Positions 25,733 through 35,421 are shown, counted from the first letter of the stretch. The stretch: 64,000 bases of DNA from Hydrogenophaga crassostreae (GCF_001761385.1 NZ_CP017476.1:4453501-4517500), one strand, 5' to 3'. The notes: generated by a model from the sequence alone, not told the origin. A program made the numbers and translations.

Positions 25733-26620
25733 TCAGGCGGTAAAGCGGTAGTTCTGGCCGCCGCGGCTGGCGATTTTGGTCGCACCGATGCGGTTGCCGA
25801 GTTCGGCGCATTTTGCCAGCGTCCATCCTTGGGCCAAACCGTGCAACAAGGCAGCGCGGAAGGCGTCGCCGCAACCCGTAGGATCCAGCACTTCGGCAGC
25901 CTTGACGCCGGGCACCGTTGTCTTCTTGCCCTCTTCCCACACATCGCAGCCGTGCTCGGCCAAGGTCACGACCACGCCTTTGACCTTTTGGGCAATGGCT
26001 TCAATGGTCAGGCCCGTGCGTTCGCAAAGCATCTGTCCTTCATAGTCGTTGACACTGACCCAGGTGGCCAGCTCGATGAAGTGCTTCAACTCGTCGCCGT
26101 TGAACATGGGCAAGCCCTGGCCGGGATCGAACATGAACGGAATACCAGCCTTGCTGAGTTGCTCGGCGTGTTGCAGCATGGCATCTCGGCCATCGGGCGA
26201 GATGATGGCCAGCCGGATGTCATCACGCGCAGGCACGGGGTTCTCATGGGCCATAGACATCGCGCCAGGGTGGAAAGCGGTGATCTGGTTGTTGTCGCGG
26301 TCGGTCATGATCATGGCCTGCGCGGTGTAGCTGTCTTTCACTGTCTGCAGGTGCGCTGTGTCCACGCCCAGGTTCTTCATGCGCTCCACATAGTCCTGTC
26401 CATCAGGGCCCACTGCCGCCAAAGGCACCACGTCGTCGCCCAACTGGCGCAGGCCGTAAGCGATGTTGCCCGCGCATCCGCCAAACTCGCGGCGCAACGC
26501 CGGCACGAGGAAGGACACATTGAGGATGTGCAACTGGCTGGGCAAAATCTGTTCGGCGAAGCGGCCTTCGAACGTCATGATGGTGTCAAAAGCGAGTGAA
26601 CCGCAAACGAGAATGGACAT
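25733..26620 (-). CDS. PfkB-family sugar/nucleoside kinase (adenosine kinase-like)
   Basis: A 295-residue ribokinase-superfamily kinase. The N-terminal VCGSLAFDTIM, the substrate motif FGGCAGNIAYGLRQLG and the C-terminal catalytic DPTGCGDAFRAALLHGL (PfkB signature 2 with the base Asp) are present. Related betaproteobacterial proteins are often called adenosine kinase; the substrate is not proven here. The ATG at 26620 matches the conserved start; an upstream TTG at 26638 is less likely. It follows the DUF3426 gene by 29 bp and is probably co-transcribed with it. Confidence 0.87.
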   Translation of the reverse strand: MSILVCGSLAFDTIMTFEGRFAEQILPSQLHILNVSFLVPALRREFGGCAGNIAYGLRQLGDDVVPLAAVGPDGQDYVERMKNLGVDTAHLQTVKDSYTAQAMIMTDRDNNQITAFHPGAMSMAHENPVPARDDIRLAIISPDGRDAMLQHAEQLSKAGIPFMFDPGQGLPMFNGDELKHFIELATWVSVNDYEGQMLCERTGLTIEAIAQKVKGVVVTLAEHGCDVWEEGKKTTVPGVKAAEVLDPTGCGDAFRAALLHGLAQGWTLAKCAELGNRIGATKIASRGGQNYRFTA

Positions 26621-26649
26621 GGGATCTTTCGAATTCAATGGTTAAAAAA

Positions 26650-28044
26650 TCAGGGATAAAACACCAAGGCGCGGTAGCCGGCCATGTTGCCCAGCTCGCT
26701 CTCGACGAGCGACAAACGCATGCTCACCGACAGGCTGCCATTGGCTGGCACGATCGTCGGCGTACCGGGCATTTCTTCGGGCAAAAACACGCGGCGCGCA
26801 ATTTCTTTGTCGCGCGCATCGGTCAGGCTGAGTTCCAGAGCAGGCATGGCCACCGCCATGGGCTCGGTGTTCTTGACCACCAGATCAAACGAATAGAACT
26901 GGCCCAGCTTGCGGGTCAGGGTCGAGCTGTCGATCACCACCGCCTCGATACGCCGCGGTGCGGCCAACGAGCAACCTGTCACAGCGCAGAGCTGTTTCAG
27001 CATGGGCTCCATCGCAGGATAGCGGGCAGCAATCTGGTCTCGGTCAAAACTGGCCCACTGCAACGCAAGCAGGGCACTTAACCCACCTGCCAGCAACAGC
27101 AAGGCAACCCGCATAACCGGACGGCGCCAGAACGCATCGCGGCGCGCCTGGACCACAAAAGTGGGCTCATCGGAATGTGCATCAAAGCCGCTGTCCTGCG
27201 CGTCTTCCTCGGGATGCGACGGGGGCCACAGGTGGTCATCGAGGTCGTCTTCTTCAATTTCGACCGTTTCGATTCCGTTCCAGCCAACGGCCCTCTCTTT
27301 CGACTCGGTCGACTCGGTCTTGGCGATCTTGTCGGACTCAGGCGTTTGCACCACATTGGTGGATTGCTTCGCCAAGCTCGAAAAGGCATCGAGCTCACGC
27401 TCAAAGTCCTTGTCAACGGGCTTTGCAGGCGACTTGGTCTGCCCCAGTGCGCCTTGTTGCGTCTGCAGCTCCTTCGCAACCGCTTCACGGTGGCGCGAGA
27501 CGCTGTTCGGGCTCAGCAACCATTCGCTGTCCCAGTCATCACCAGGCCCATTTGACTGGTCGTCAACGGCGGCTGCCGGCACCACCGGATCACCTACTTC
27601 ATCCTCACCGGGGCGCTCCACAAAGGCCCATCCCGGATCGCTGTGCGGCGGCGCCATCGAAGGTGCAGGTGCAGGCTGAGAAGGGACCGGCGGCATGCTG
27701 AAGGTTGGCACGGCTGGTGGCTGAAACTGGCCAAATGGCGCAGGGACATCCACCGCATGTGGCGCAAGAGGCGCCGAAAAAGGCGGCGGTGGAGCGGCGA
27801 TCGGGGTGCGCCGGATCACCACTCGGCTTGACCCGCCAGAGGGCGTCGGAGAGCCCGGCGGCATCTGCTGCCAAGATGAGGGGTTCACTGGCGGAGACTG
27901 CGTTGTCTCGCCTTGCAAGTTCAGCATGGCGTCAAACACATCCGAGCAATGCCCACAACGCACCCAACCATCGGAGATCTTCAATTGGTCGGGAACGACC
28001 TTGAACATCGTTCCGCAAGCCGGGCAACGGGTGGTGAAACTCAT
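26650..28044 (-). CDS. Zinc-ribbon and DUF3426 membrane protein
   Basis: A 464-residue protein with a recognised three-part plan. Residues 1-38 form an MJ0042-type zinc ribbon (CPACGTMF ... CGHCSDVF). Then comes a long, low-complexity proline/serine-rich linker (about 50-320). One membrane helix (VALLLLAGGLSALLALQW, near 325-345) leads to the C-terminal DUF3426 domain, which would lie outside the cytoplasmic membrane. The function is unknown. It sits between prmA and the PfkB gene, an arrangement that recurs in Burkholderiales. Confidence 0.88.
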   Translation of the reverse strand: MSFTTRCPACGTMFKVVPDQLKISDGWVRCGHCSDVFDAMLNLQGETTQSPPVNPSSWQQMPPGSPTPSGGSSRVVIRRTPIAAPPPPFSAPLAPHAVDVPAPFGQFQPPAVPTFSMPPVPSQPAPAPSMAPPHSDPGWAFVERPGEDEVGDPVVPAAAVDDQSNGPGDDWDSEWLLSPNSVSRHREAVAKELQTQQGALGQTKSPAKPVDKDFERELDAFSSLAKQSTNVVQTPESDKIAKTESTESKERAVGWNGIETVEIEEDDLDDHLWPPSHPEEDAQDSGFDAHSDEPTFVVQARRDAFWRRPVMRVALLLLAGGLSALLALQWASFDRDQIAARYPAMEPMLKQLCAVTGCSLAAPRRIEAVVIDSSTLTRKLGQFYSFDLVVKNTEPMAVAMPALELSLTDARDKEIARRVFLPEEMPGTPTIVPANGSLSVSMRLSLVESELGNMAGYRALVFYP

Positions 28045-28127
28045 GCAGGGATTATTGCAGCACGGCGCGGACCTTTTCCGCCACCTTGCGGCCTGTCAAG
28101 CGCGGCAAGGCGTGGACAAGGACTGCC

Positions 28128-29021
28128 TCAGGAGCGCTGGGCGGTCATCAAGATCCAACCGTCTTCTTCGTCGCTCACCGTCAAAGCCAGCCAAGGGGCG
28201 TAAGCCTCTTTGAGCTCATCGGCCTGGCGCGCCAGAATGCCCGCCAGCACCAGATGCCCACCGCTGCGCACATGTTGGCAGAGAAGGGGCGCCAACACCT
28301 TGAGGGGTGTTGCCAGAATATTGGCCAGAACGAGGTCGTATTCACCTTTCGCGGCGTCAGGCAAGCCGGCATTCAGTGTGGCGTGGTTGGCGGCGGCGTT
28401 CAGCGTGGTCGACTCGACTGCGGCGGGGTCGATGTCCACCGCGTCGATCCCGGCAGCGCCAAATTTCGACGCGCCAATGGCCAGAATGCCGGATCCACAA
28501 CCGTAATCCAGCACTCGCTGACCCTTGGCTCCGTGCAGCGCCGTCCAGCGCAGACACATGCGGGTCGTGGGATGGGTACCGGTACCAAAAGCCAAACCCG
28601 GATCGAGGCGAATGATTTGCTCGGCCTGGGCCGGGGGCTCATGCCAGGTGGGCACGATCCAGAACGTGGGCGTGATTTCCACCGGGTCAAACTGGGACTG
28701 GGTCAAACGCACCCAATCCTGTTCGACCACGGCCTGCACACCCAACACCTGACAGCCCTCGAAAAAATCTTGCGGCTGGAGCAAAGCAGCGGCTTCCCGG
28801 GCAGCGGCCTCGGCAGGGAACAAGGCAACCACGCGGGAACGCTGCCAGCCTTCGCGGGGCGGCGGCATGCCGGGCTCGCCAAACAAAGCCTGTTCCGCGG
28901 GCGTCAGGGCATCGGCGTCTTCCACCGACACGCTCAGCGCATCGAGTGCAACCAGCGCGTCGCCCACCATTTCAACCGCCGCTTCGGGCGCCATCAGCAC
29001 CAGTTCAAAGAGAGTAGACAT
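28128..29021 (-). CDS. prmA: Ribosomal protein L11 methyltransferase PrmA
   Basis: A 297-residue SAM-dependent methyltransferase that methylates lysines and the N-terminus of ribosomal protein L11. An N-terminal L11-recognition domain (MSTLFELVLMAPEAAVEM) is followed by the Rossmann domain with VLDYGCGSGILAIGASKFGA and DIDPAAVE, and the NPPF-type motif is replaced by LVLANILATPLKVLAPLL, normal for PrmA. The ATG at 29021 is the conserved start; upstream in-frame sequence enters a repeat element. Located between accC and DUF3426, on the same strand. Confidence 0.94.
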   Translation of the reverse strand: MSTLFELVLMAPEAAVEMVGDALVALDALSVSVEDADALTPAEQALFGEPGMPPPREGWQRSRVVALFPAEAAAREAAALLQPQDFFEGCQVLGVQAVVEQDWVRLTQSQFDPVEITPTFWIVPTWHEPPAQAEQIIRLDPGLAFGTGTHPTTRMCLRWTALHGAKGQRVLDYGCGSGILAIGASKFGAAGIDAVDIDPAAVESTTLNAAANHATLNAGLPDAAKGEYDLVLANILATPLKVLAPLLCQHVRSGGHLVLAGILARQADELKEAYAPWLALTVSDEEDGWILMTAQRS

Positions 29022-29110
29022 GCGGCCGGACAGATGAAGAGAGCGAACAAAGTTGAGCAATCGGTGGCGAAACCCGGGATGCGCCGGAACCGGCTTTGGC
29101 GGCCCGCCAG

Positions 29111-29153
29111 CATCGCCCCCCATGGGGGTGACGCGCACAGCGCGGCGCAGGGG
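29111..29153. repeat. Partial copy of a GC-rich intergenic repeat
   Basis: CATCGCCCCCCATGGGGGTGA and the following GC-rich bases resemble 48836-48876, the right arm of the large inverted repeat before ftsZ. It lies in the gap between accC and prmA. Confidence 0.5.
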
Positions 29154-29158
29154 AAACG

Positions 29159-30508
29159 CTACCTTTCATGTTGCGACAGCCACTCTTCGAGGTAGTGGAT
29201 ATTGGTGCCTCCGGCCACAAATTTGGCGTCAACCATGATCTCGCGGTGCAGCGGGATATTGGTCTTGATGCCTTCGATGGCGGTTTCGGCCAACGCCGTG
29301 CGCATGCGGGCCAGTGCCTGCTCGCGGGTGTCACCGAAAACGATGAGCTTGCCGATCATCGAGTCGTAGTTCGGCGGCACAAAGTAGTTGGCGTAGGCGT
29401 GCGAATCCACGCGCACCCCGGGGCCACCGGGCATGTGCCAGGTGGTGATACGGCCTGGCGACGGTGTGAACTTGTAGGCGTCTTCGGCGTTGATGCGGCA
29501 CTCGATGGCATGGCCGCGCAACTGGATCTGGCGCTGGGTGAAGGGCAGTTTTTCGCCTGCCGCCACCGCGATCTGGGTGCGCACGATGTCCACACCACTG
29601 ATCCACTCCGTCACCGGGTGCTCCACCTGAACACGGGTGTTCATCTCGATGAAGTAGAACTCGCCGTTTTCATACAGAAACTCAAAAGTTCCTGCCCCGC
29701 GGTAGCTCATCTTCTTGCAGGCAGCAGCGCAACGTTCGCCGATCTTCTCGATGGCGCGGCGGGGAATGCCCGGCGCAGGGGCCTCTTCAATGACCTTCTG
29801 GTGGCGCCGCTGCATGGAGCAATCACGCTCGCCGAGGTACACCGCATTGCGGTGCGTGTCGGCCAGAATCTGGATCTCGATGTGTCGAGGGTTCTGGAGA
29901 AACTTCTCCATGTACACCTCGGGATTGCCAAAGGCCGCGCCAGCTTCGGCCTTGGTGGTCTGCACCGCATGCAGCAAGGCTGCTTCGGTGTGTACCACGC
30001 GCATGCCGCGTCCGCCGCCACCGCCAGCGGCCTTGATGATCACGGGGTAACCAATGGACTTGGCCGCCTTCTTGATCGCAGCCGGATCGGCCGACAAGGC
30101 CCCCTCCGACCCTGGCACGCAGGGCACCCCTGCACGGATCATGGCCTGCTTGGCCGCTACCTTGTCACCCATGGTGCGGATCGACTCAGGCGTGGGACCA
30201 ATGAAAGTGAAGCCACTCTTTTCCACGCGCTCTGCAAAATCAGCGTTTTCGCTCAAGAACCCATAGCCGGGGTGAATGGCTTCGGCGTCGGTCACTTCGG
30301 CGGCCGAAATGATCGCAGGCATGTTGAGGTAGCTCAGCCCCGACTGCGCCGGACCAATGCACACCGCTTCATCGGCCAGCTTGACGTATTTGGCATCACG
30401 ATCGGCCTCCGAATACACCATCACCGACTTGATGCCCATTTCGCGACACGCGCGCTGAATGCGCAGGGCAATCTCACCCCGGTTGGCGATCAGTATTTTT
30501 TTGAACAT
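29159..30508 (-). CDS. accC: Acetyl-CoA carboxylase, biotin carboxylase subunit
   Basis: A 449-residue ATP-grasp enzyme that carboxylates the biotin carried by AccB, the first half-reaction of malonyl-CoA synthesis. It shows MFKKILIANRGEIALRIQRACREMG at the start, the glycine-rich ATP loop AAGGGGGRGMRVV, EVYMEKFLQNPRHIEIQI, and RRHQKVIEEAPAP. Length is standard. accC follows accB by 12 bp, as in most proteobacteria. Its product works in the cytoplasm with AccA/AccD, which are not in this window. Confidence 0.97.
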   Translation of the reverse strand: MFKKILIANRGEIALRIQRACREMGIKSVMVYSEADRDAKYVKLADEAVCIGPAQSGLSYLNMPAIISAAEVTDAEAIHPGYGFLSENADFAERVEKSGFTFIGPTPESIRTMGDKVAAKQAMIRAGVPCVPGSEGALSADPAAIKKAAKSIGYPVIIKAAGGGGGRGMRVVHTEAALLHAVQTTKAEAGAAFGNPEVYMEKFLQNPRHIEIQILADTHRNAVYLGERDCSMQRRHQKVIEEAPAPGIPRRAIEKIGERCAAACKKMSYRGAGTFEFLYENGEFYFIEMNTRVQVEHPVTEWISGVDIVRTQIAVAAGEKLPFTQRQIQLRGHAIECRINAEDAYKFTPSPGRITTWHMPGGPGVRVDSHAYANYFVPPNYDSMIGKLIVFGDTREQALARMRTALAETAIEGIKTNIPLHREIMVDAKFVAGGTNIHYLEEWLSQHER

Positions 30509-30520
30509 GGGCCCGACCGC

Positions 30521-30982
30521 TTATTCGATTGTGTACAGAGGTTGGCCGTACTCCACGGCCTCGCCGTTGTCCACCAGAATGCGGGTCACGGTGCCGGTTT
30601 TGTCGGCCTCGATCTCGTTGAGAATTTTCATCGCCTCAACGATGCAAATGGTCTCGCCTTCCTTGATGGTGTCTCCTACCTCAACAAAAGCCTTTGCGCC
30701 GGGACTGGACGCGCGGTAGAACGTGCCGACCATCGGCGACTTCACCGTGTGACCTTCCGCGACCGCTGGGGCAACCTCGGCCGCAGCATCGAGCGACGCA
30801 GCGGCGGGCGCTGCGGCTGGAGCAACTGCTGCAGGCGCCATGCTGTAGGTCACCGGGGCGACCGCATTGACAGGCAAGCTTTTGACAATGCGAACCTTGC
30901 CTTCGGCTTCGGTGATTTCCAGCTCAGACACGTTGGATTCGGACACAAGGTCGATCAGCGTCTTCAGTTTTCTTAAATCCAT
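30521..30982 (-). CDS. accB: Biotin carboxyl carrier protein AccB
   Basis: A 153-residue carrier. The C-terminal biotinyl domain has the biotin-attachment motif CIVEAMKILNEIEAD, with the modified lysine in EAMK. The central Ala/Pro-rich linker (VAPVTYSMAPAAVAPAAAP) is typical. It forms the accBC operon. In many relatives aroQ lies immediately upstream; here a 240-bp gap with no gene separates accB from a thioredoxin gene. Confidence 0.97.
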   Translation of the reverse strand: MDLRKLKTLIDLVSESNVSELEITEAEGKVRIVKSLPVNAVAPVTYSMAPAAVAPAAAPAAASLDAAAEVAPAVAEGHTVKSPMVGTFYRASSPGAKAFVEVGDTIKEGETICIVEAMKILNEIEADKTGTVTRILVDNGEAVEYGQPLYTIE

Positions 30983-31221
30983 GATTTCTCCATCGAACTT
31001 CGGTCAATTTAGGTGAAAACACCGTAAATTCGCATATTTCAATGCCCTCAAGGGCAACAAGGTGCCGGAGTGTACACGAAGTAACAATCAAAATGGGGCT
31101 TATGAACGACCGTTTGTCGCGGCCCGCTTTTGCTTGGGCCAGCATCAAATACGCGCAGTTTGCCCCACTTTAACGGATTTTGAGACGCTATCAAATCCGG
31201 TGCATCGCACACACACCCGGG

Positions 31222-31740
31222 TCAGGATGTCTGCGCCCAGGCAGCCAGATCGGCCTCGGAGACCTTGCCAACTTTTCGGTGCAGAACCACACCCGACCGG
31301 TCAAACACAACCGAAAACGGCAAGCCCCCATTCGGATTGCCCAGGGCTCGGCTGAGCTCTACCCCGCTGAACCCGGCCATACCCACCGGAAAATTCAGCG
31401 GCAATCGCCCCATGAACGCCTGCACTGCCCTGGGTTGATCGACGGCCAAACCCAATACGCGCCAGCCCTTTGGGCCATGGGCAGTATGAAAGCCGTTCAA
31501 CATGGGCAGCTCTTCCACACACGGAGGACACCAGGTTGCCCAGAAGTTGACCAGCACCGGGTGGCCCCGAAAGCTGGCCAGATCCAGAGCCCGCCCTTCG
31601 GGATCGGTGAACCGGGCAGCCCAGAATGCCTGCTCCGCCTCCGACAGCATCGGGCCGCGATGGCGCCAGGCTACGCCAGCTCCGGCGGCGGCGGCCGCAA
31701 GTGCCACCAAACCCAGGAGGTGTCGTCTTTGCATACTCAT
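31222..31740 (-). CDS. TlpA-like membrane-anchored thioredoxin
   Basis: A 172-residue thioredoxin-fold protein. The N-terminal hydrophobic segment (LLGLVALAAAAAGAGVAW) exports it or anchors it in the membrane. The redox centre is WCPPC in VLVNFWATWCPPCVEELPML. A later LPFSVVFDRSG carries the cis-proline. TlpA/ResA-type proteins reduce disulfides in the periplasm, often for cytochrome maturation, though no such genes are next to it. Its start codon overlaps the preceding gene's stop (ATGA), so the two are translationally coupled. Confidence 0.88.
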   Translation of the reverse strand: MSMQRRHLLGLVALAAAAAGAGVAWRHRGPMLSEAEQAFWAARFTDPEGRALDLASFRGHPVLVNFWATWCPPCVEELPMLNGFHTAHGPKGWRVLGLAVDQPRAVQAFMGRLPLNFPVGMAGFSGVELSRALGNPNGGLPFSVVFDRSGVVLHRKVGKVSEADLAAWAQTS

Positions 31741-32357
31741 ATACGGGCACCTCCTTCGGCCTGACTCAACAGCGCACGCACCGCTTCAGCATCACCCCGA
31801 GGTTTGCGACCTTGGGCGTCGGGCTTGAGCGCGCCGCGCACATCGTCGCGGTCGTACACCATCAGATGCACCAGAACCCATTGGGCCAGGGCATCGCAAC
31901 GCACCCGGAGGCTCAGCGCCTCCACCGGCTCACCTTTCCAACCCATGACCGACCCCACCTGGTAATCCAGTCCCTTGTCCAGAAGGCGCCACTCGGCTGC
32001 CTTGGGGTCATCGCAAAACAGCTGAATATAGACATCGCTGTGGCGGGTGGCCGTACCATGCCATACCGCGCCACTCAGGTATGGCGAGAATTCGACCAGT
32101 CGATCCAGCCATATCAGGGCAATTTCGCGCAGTGCACGCAACTCGACGGGCTGGGTGTCGGCGCAAAAAATGGCAATGTGTTCCCGTACCGCTGCGTCCA
32201 TGGAGGCTGCGTCTGGCAGCGGCACCCTCGATCCGGTCAACCCAAGCAGCTTCACAGCCTGGCGCTTGGCGGTGGCGTATTCCTGTCCTTCGTCCACCAC
32301 CAAACGGGCTGCCACGGCGGCCAGTTCGGTTGCAATATGTGTCGCATCACTGTACAT
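31737..32357 (-). CDS. Conserved protein of unknown function upstream of mpl
   Basis: A 206-residue protein starting MYSDATHIATELAAVAARLVVDEGQEYATAKRQAVKLLGL. It looks soluble and mixed alpha/beta. The segment AVWHGTATRHSDVYIQLFCDDPKAAEW resembles a nucleotidyltransferase-like region, but I would not assign a reaction. The ATG at 32357 is chosen because translation upstream of it would extend into the promoter of mpl. It is divergent from mpl and precedes the TlpA-like gene with a 4-bp overlap. This pairing recurs in Burkholderiales in my recollection. Confidence 0.7.
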   Translation of the reverse strand: MYSDATHIATELAAVAARLVVDEGQEYATAKRQAVKLLGLTGSRVPLPDAASMDAAVREHIAIFCADTQPVELRALREIALIWLDRLVEFSPYLSGAVWHGTATRHSDVYIQLFCDDPKAAEWRLLDKGLDYQVGSVMGWKGEPVEALSLRVRCDALAQWVLVHLMVYDRDDVRGALKPDAQGRKPRGDAEAVRALLSQAEGGARI

Positions 32358-32449
32358 GCACCGATTGTGCCTTCGTGTCGGCCGCCAGGTGCTACCTGGC
32401 CCGATACCCACAATCGGTCTGACGCCCTTCAACACCTAGAATCCATTGC

Positions 32450-33868
32450 ATGCATATACATATTCTGGGCATCTGTGGCACCTTCATGGGTGGATTGGCG
32501 GCACTGGCACGCGAAGCGGGCCACAGGGTGACCGGCTGCGACGCGGGTGTTTACCCACCCATGAGTGATCAGTTGCGCGCTCTTGGCATTGATCTGATCG
32601 AAGGGTTTGGCGCCGAACAATTGGCACTCAAACCTGATATGTATGTGGTGGGCAACGTGGTCAGCCGGGCTCGATTGCACGATGGCACACCCAAGTTTCC
32701 TCTCATGGAGGCGATTCTGGAGAGTGGCGCCAACTACACCAGCGGCCCGCAGTGGCTGTCTGAACACGTCTTGCAAGGGCGCCATGTGCTGGCTGTGGCC
32801 GGCACCCACGGTAAAACCACCACCACCGCCATGCTGGCCTGGATCCTTGAATTCGCCGGTATGAAGCCGGGCTTCCTGATCGGTGGCGTTCCCTTGAACT
32901 TTGACGTCTCAGCCCGGCTGGGTGGGGCAAGCCCTGGGCCCGACACCAGACCCGTTTTCGCCATCGAAGCCGACGAATACGACACCGCTTTCTTCGACAA
33001 GCGCAGCAAGTTCGTTCACTACCGGCCGCGCACCGCGATCCTGAACAACCTGGAGTTTGACCACGCCGACATCTTTGACAACCTGGCAGCCATCGAACGG
33101 CAGTTCCACCATCTGGTGCGAACCGTGCCGGGTTCGGGCCGCATCGTCGTCAACGGTGTGGAAGACAGCCTGGAACGGGTCTTGCACAAGGGCTGCTGGA
33201 GCGAAGTTCGCAGCTTTGGCGCGGCCGTCAGCGATTTGACGGCTGAAGGTGAACCCCATGAGTTCGCCGTGCTGGAGCGCGGCCAAAAGGTCGCCGAGGT
33301 GAAATGGGCGCTCACCGGGGCTCACAACCAGCTCAACGCACTGGCGGCTATTGCGGCAGCGCAGCATGTGGGTGTTTCACCGGCGGTCGCAGCGGAGGCG
33401 CTCGGGCAATTTGTCAATGTGCGCCGCCGCATGGAGGTGCGGGGCACCATTGCCCGACCGGGAGGGGCTATCACGGTGTACGACGATTTCGCGCACCACC
33501 CTACCGCCATCCGCACCACGCTGGATGGCCTGAGGCGCCGGCTGGATCAGCAAGGGTCACCCAACAAGGCGCGCATCATCGCCGTGTTTGAGCCACGCAG
33601 CAACACCATGAAGCTGGGCTCCATGAAATCCCAGCTCCCCTGGAGCCTGGAATCTGCCGACCTTTCGATTTGCCATTCCGGTGGCCTGGGCTGGAGCGCC
33701 GCTGAGGCACTCGCACCTTTGGGTTCCCGCGCAACCGTTGCCCACAGCATCGATGAGGTGGTGGCCCAAGTGGTGGCGGCCGCTCAGGACGGTGATCACA
33801 TTGTTTGCATGAGCAACGGCGGGTTTGGCGGGGTTCATGCGCGCTTGCTCGCCGCGCTATGCGGTTAG
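32450..33868 (+). CDS. mpl: Murein tripeptide ligase Mpl
   Basis: A 472-residue Mur ligase that attaches the recycled tripeptide L-Ala-gamma-D-Glu-meso-DAP to UDP-MurNAc, bypassing MurC, MurD and MurE during wall recycling. Evidence: HIHILGICGTFMGGLAALAREAGHRVTG at the N-terminus (MurC-like fold with a shortened UDP site), GTHGKTTTTAMLAWIL as the ATP loop, and RPVFAIEADEYDTAFFDKRSKFVHY. The last motif distinguishes Mpl from MurC. Divergent from the 206-residue gene. Confidence 0.95.
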   Translation: MHIHILGICGTFMGGLAALAREAGHRVTGCDAGVYPPMSDQLRALGIDLIEGFGAEQLALKPDMYVVGNVVSRARLHDGTPKFPLMEAILESGANYTSGPQWLSEHVLQGRHVLAVAGTHGKTTTTAMLAWILEFAGMKPGFLIGGVPLNFDVSARLGGASPGPDTRPVFAIEADEYDTAFFDKRSKFVHYRPRTAILNNLEFDHADIFDNLAAIERQFHHLVRTVPGSGRIVVNGVEDSLERVLHKGCWSEVRSFGAAVSDLTAEGEPHEFAVLERGQKVAEVKWALTGAHNQLNALAAIAAAQHVGVSPAVAAEALGQFVNVRRRMEVRGTIARPGGAITVYDDFAHHPTAIRTTLDGLRRRLDQQGSPNKARIIAVFEPRSNTMKLGSMKSQLPWSLESADLSICHSGGLGWSAAEALAPLGSRATVAHSIDEVVAQVVAAAQDGDHIVCMSNGGFGGVHARLLAALCG

Positions 33869-33980
33869 ACCTTTGACTACCGGCCGAGAAGAGCGAGGCT
33901 GGTGAAAAAGGGCGCCCGCAAAGGTGCCGACATGGCCGGATCTGCGGCCAAAGCAAGATCTGCCTCGTTGATTTCCGGCC

Positions 33981-34301
33981 TCAATAGCCGATGGCCATGG
34001 TGGCCAGGTCGACTGTCACCACAGGTTTGGCAAGAGCCGCACTGGCAGCCCTGGAAAATGTAAGCGCCCACTCTCTGTTTTCAGGCAGCGCAAACTGCTG
34101 CTTGCCCGCTGCCTGCGCCACCAACAACACTTTGTCGGCCGTCAACACCTTGCCGCTGAGCCGGATGGGGTCACAGTCCCAAGCCTGGAACTGCTGATCC
34201 AGCCAGATGCGCGCCTGTTCATGCGGCATGGGCTGCACCTCGTCGAGATCAAACAAATAGGTATTGGCATCGCCCCAACTGACTTTCACTTGGCTTCTCA
34301 T
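33981..34301 (-). CDS. Small conserved protein of unknown function
   Basis: A 106-residue protein starting MRSQVKVSWGDANTYLFDLDEVQPMPHEQARIWLDQ. It is rich in short hydrophobic strands and has a C-terminal VVTVDLATMAIGY. I do not recognise the family. The ATG at 34301 is preferred to upstream starts. It lies between convergent mpl and the 343-residue gene at 34390, the latter on the same strand 88 bp upstream, so the two may be co-transcribed. Confidence 0.6.
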   Translation of the reverse strand: MRSQVKVSWGDANTYLFDLDEVQPMPHEQARIWLDQQFQAWDCDPIRLSGKVLTADKVLLVAQAAGKQQFALPENREWALTFSRAASAALAKPVVTVDLATMAIGY

Positions 34302-34389
34302 GCGGACGACTCCTTGGCGTCGGGTTGAATCATTGATGGGTCCATTGTGCGCCAAAGGCATTTCAAAACACCTTACAAGCGGCCCCACA

Positions 34390-35421
34390 TCACCGGCCCT
34401 GCCCGCTCACCCGCAATGGCGAATGCCTGGCTTCCCGCAAGATGGTTGTCGGCACCGCCTGATCCGAGCTGCGAATGCGGTTCTTCAAGTCGCTGTCGGT
34501 CTCATCTTCGTCCAAATCGAGTTGATTCATGGAACGACGGGTGTGTCGCTCGGCACGGCGGGCGCTTTCGGGGTCGGTGGTCAGCCCGCCAGCGTGAAAC
34601 AGGGCCGCCAAATGCCGCGCCAGCTCGGCCGGGGCCAGCTCGATGCGATCCACAAGTTCGTCGAATGTTGCCGGTTTTTCTGACAGTGCCTGCATCAGAA
34701 CCAGGTGCTCAGGTCCAAACCAGCGCGCGGGCACCATGGGAACACGACGCAAATAAATCGATTGGGTCCGGTAACGCTCAGGCAACACATCGGTGGATGT
34801 GCGCACCGCATAGATCCACATCATCCGGTGCAGCGGCAAACGGATGAACGACGTGGGAATGTCCGCGACAGGACCAGGCTGGGTCACCCATTCGGCCATG
34901 CTCAGCTCGCCCGGCCGCGCAGGCACAGAAATTCCCGCTTGCCAACGCCCAAAATCCAGCACAGCCAGAAGCTTTCCATCATTGACCACATGCACCACGC
35001 CACTCAACGAATCACGGCGCCCGGCCACCGCCGCCCCCAGCGCAAACTGACTTCTAAGCGGGCGCAGCCAAGCCTCAAATCGCTGCAATCTTTGGCGCAC
35101 ACTGCGCTCATCCGATGCATCAAAAAACTCAGCCGATGCAAAACCCTCAGGCAAAGGCTGAGCGAAAGCCAGCGGACGGTCCACCTCGGCCCGATGAAGG
35201 GTCAGCCGCTCACCGCCGCCATAGGGATGAACAATCACCAATTCATCGCGGCCCAACACCTCGACCGCAGCCCCATTGATCATCCAGGCATCGGCCAGAT
35301 GGGGATCGCAGCATTGCCAAAGCGGCCAACCCTCGTGCACTTCCGACGCCCACGCTTGCAAGCGCAATCCCACCTCGTCAGGGAACCCCAGCAAACCCAG
35401 TCGCAACAACGGCTGTTCCAC
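34390..35421 (-). CDS. Conserved protein of unknown function with a winged-helix-like tail
   Basis: A 343-residue protein. The C-terminal part reads FGPEHLVLMQALSEKPATFDELVDRIELAPAELARHLAALFHAGGLTTD, which has the rhythm of a winged helix-turn-helix, then an acidic stretch (LDLDEDETDSD) and a basic tail. The N-terminal 200 residues are unrecognised. I chose GTG at 35421 because GGAG lies six bases upstream; a TTG at 35460 has no site. DNA binding or a regulatory role is only inference. Confidence 0.65.
   Translation of the reverse strand: MEQPLLRLGLLGFPDEVGLRLQAWASEVHEGWPLWQCCDPHLADAWMINGAAVEVLGRDELVIVHPYGGGERLTLHRAEVDRPLAFAQPLPEGFASAEFFDASDERSVRQRLQRFEAWLRPLRSQFALGAAVAGRRDSLSGVVHVVNDGKLLAVLDFGRWQAGISVPARPGELSMAEWVTQPGPVADIPTSFIRLPLHRMMWIYAVRTSTDVLPERYRTQSIYLRRVPMVPARWFGPEHLVLMQALSEKPATFDELVDRIELAPAELARHLAALFHAGGLTTDPESARRAERHTRRSMNQLDLDEDETDSDLKNRIRSSDQAVPTTILREARHSPLRVSGQGR

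Noticed and set aside
29168..30976. A 602-residue plus-strand open frame opposite accC and accB
   Set aside because: It is antisense to two unambiguous genes and reads as histidine/glycine-rich sequence typical of the complement of high-GC genes.
30983..31221. Expected aroQ between the thioredoxin gene and accB
   Set aside because: The 239-bp gap is too short for a dehydroquinate dehydratase gene and shows no fragment of one.
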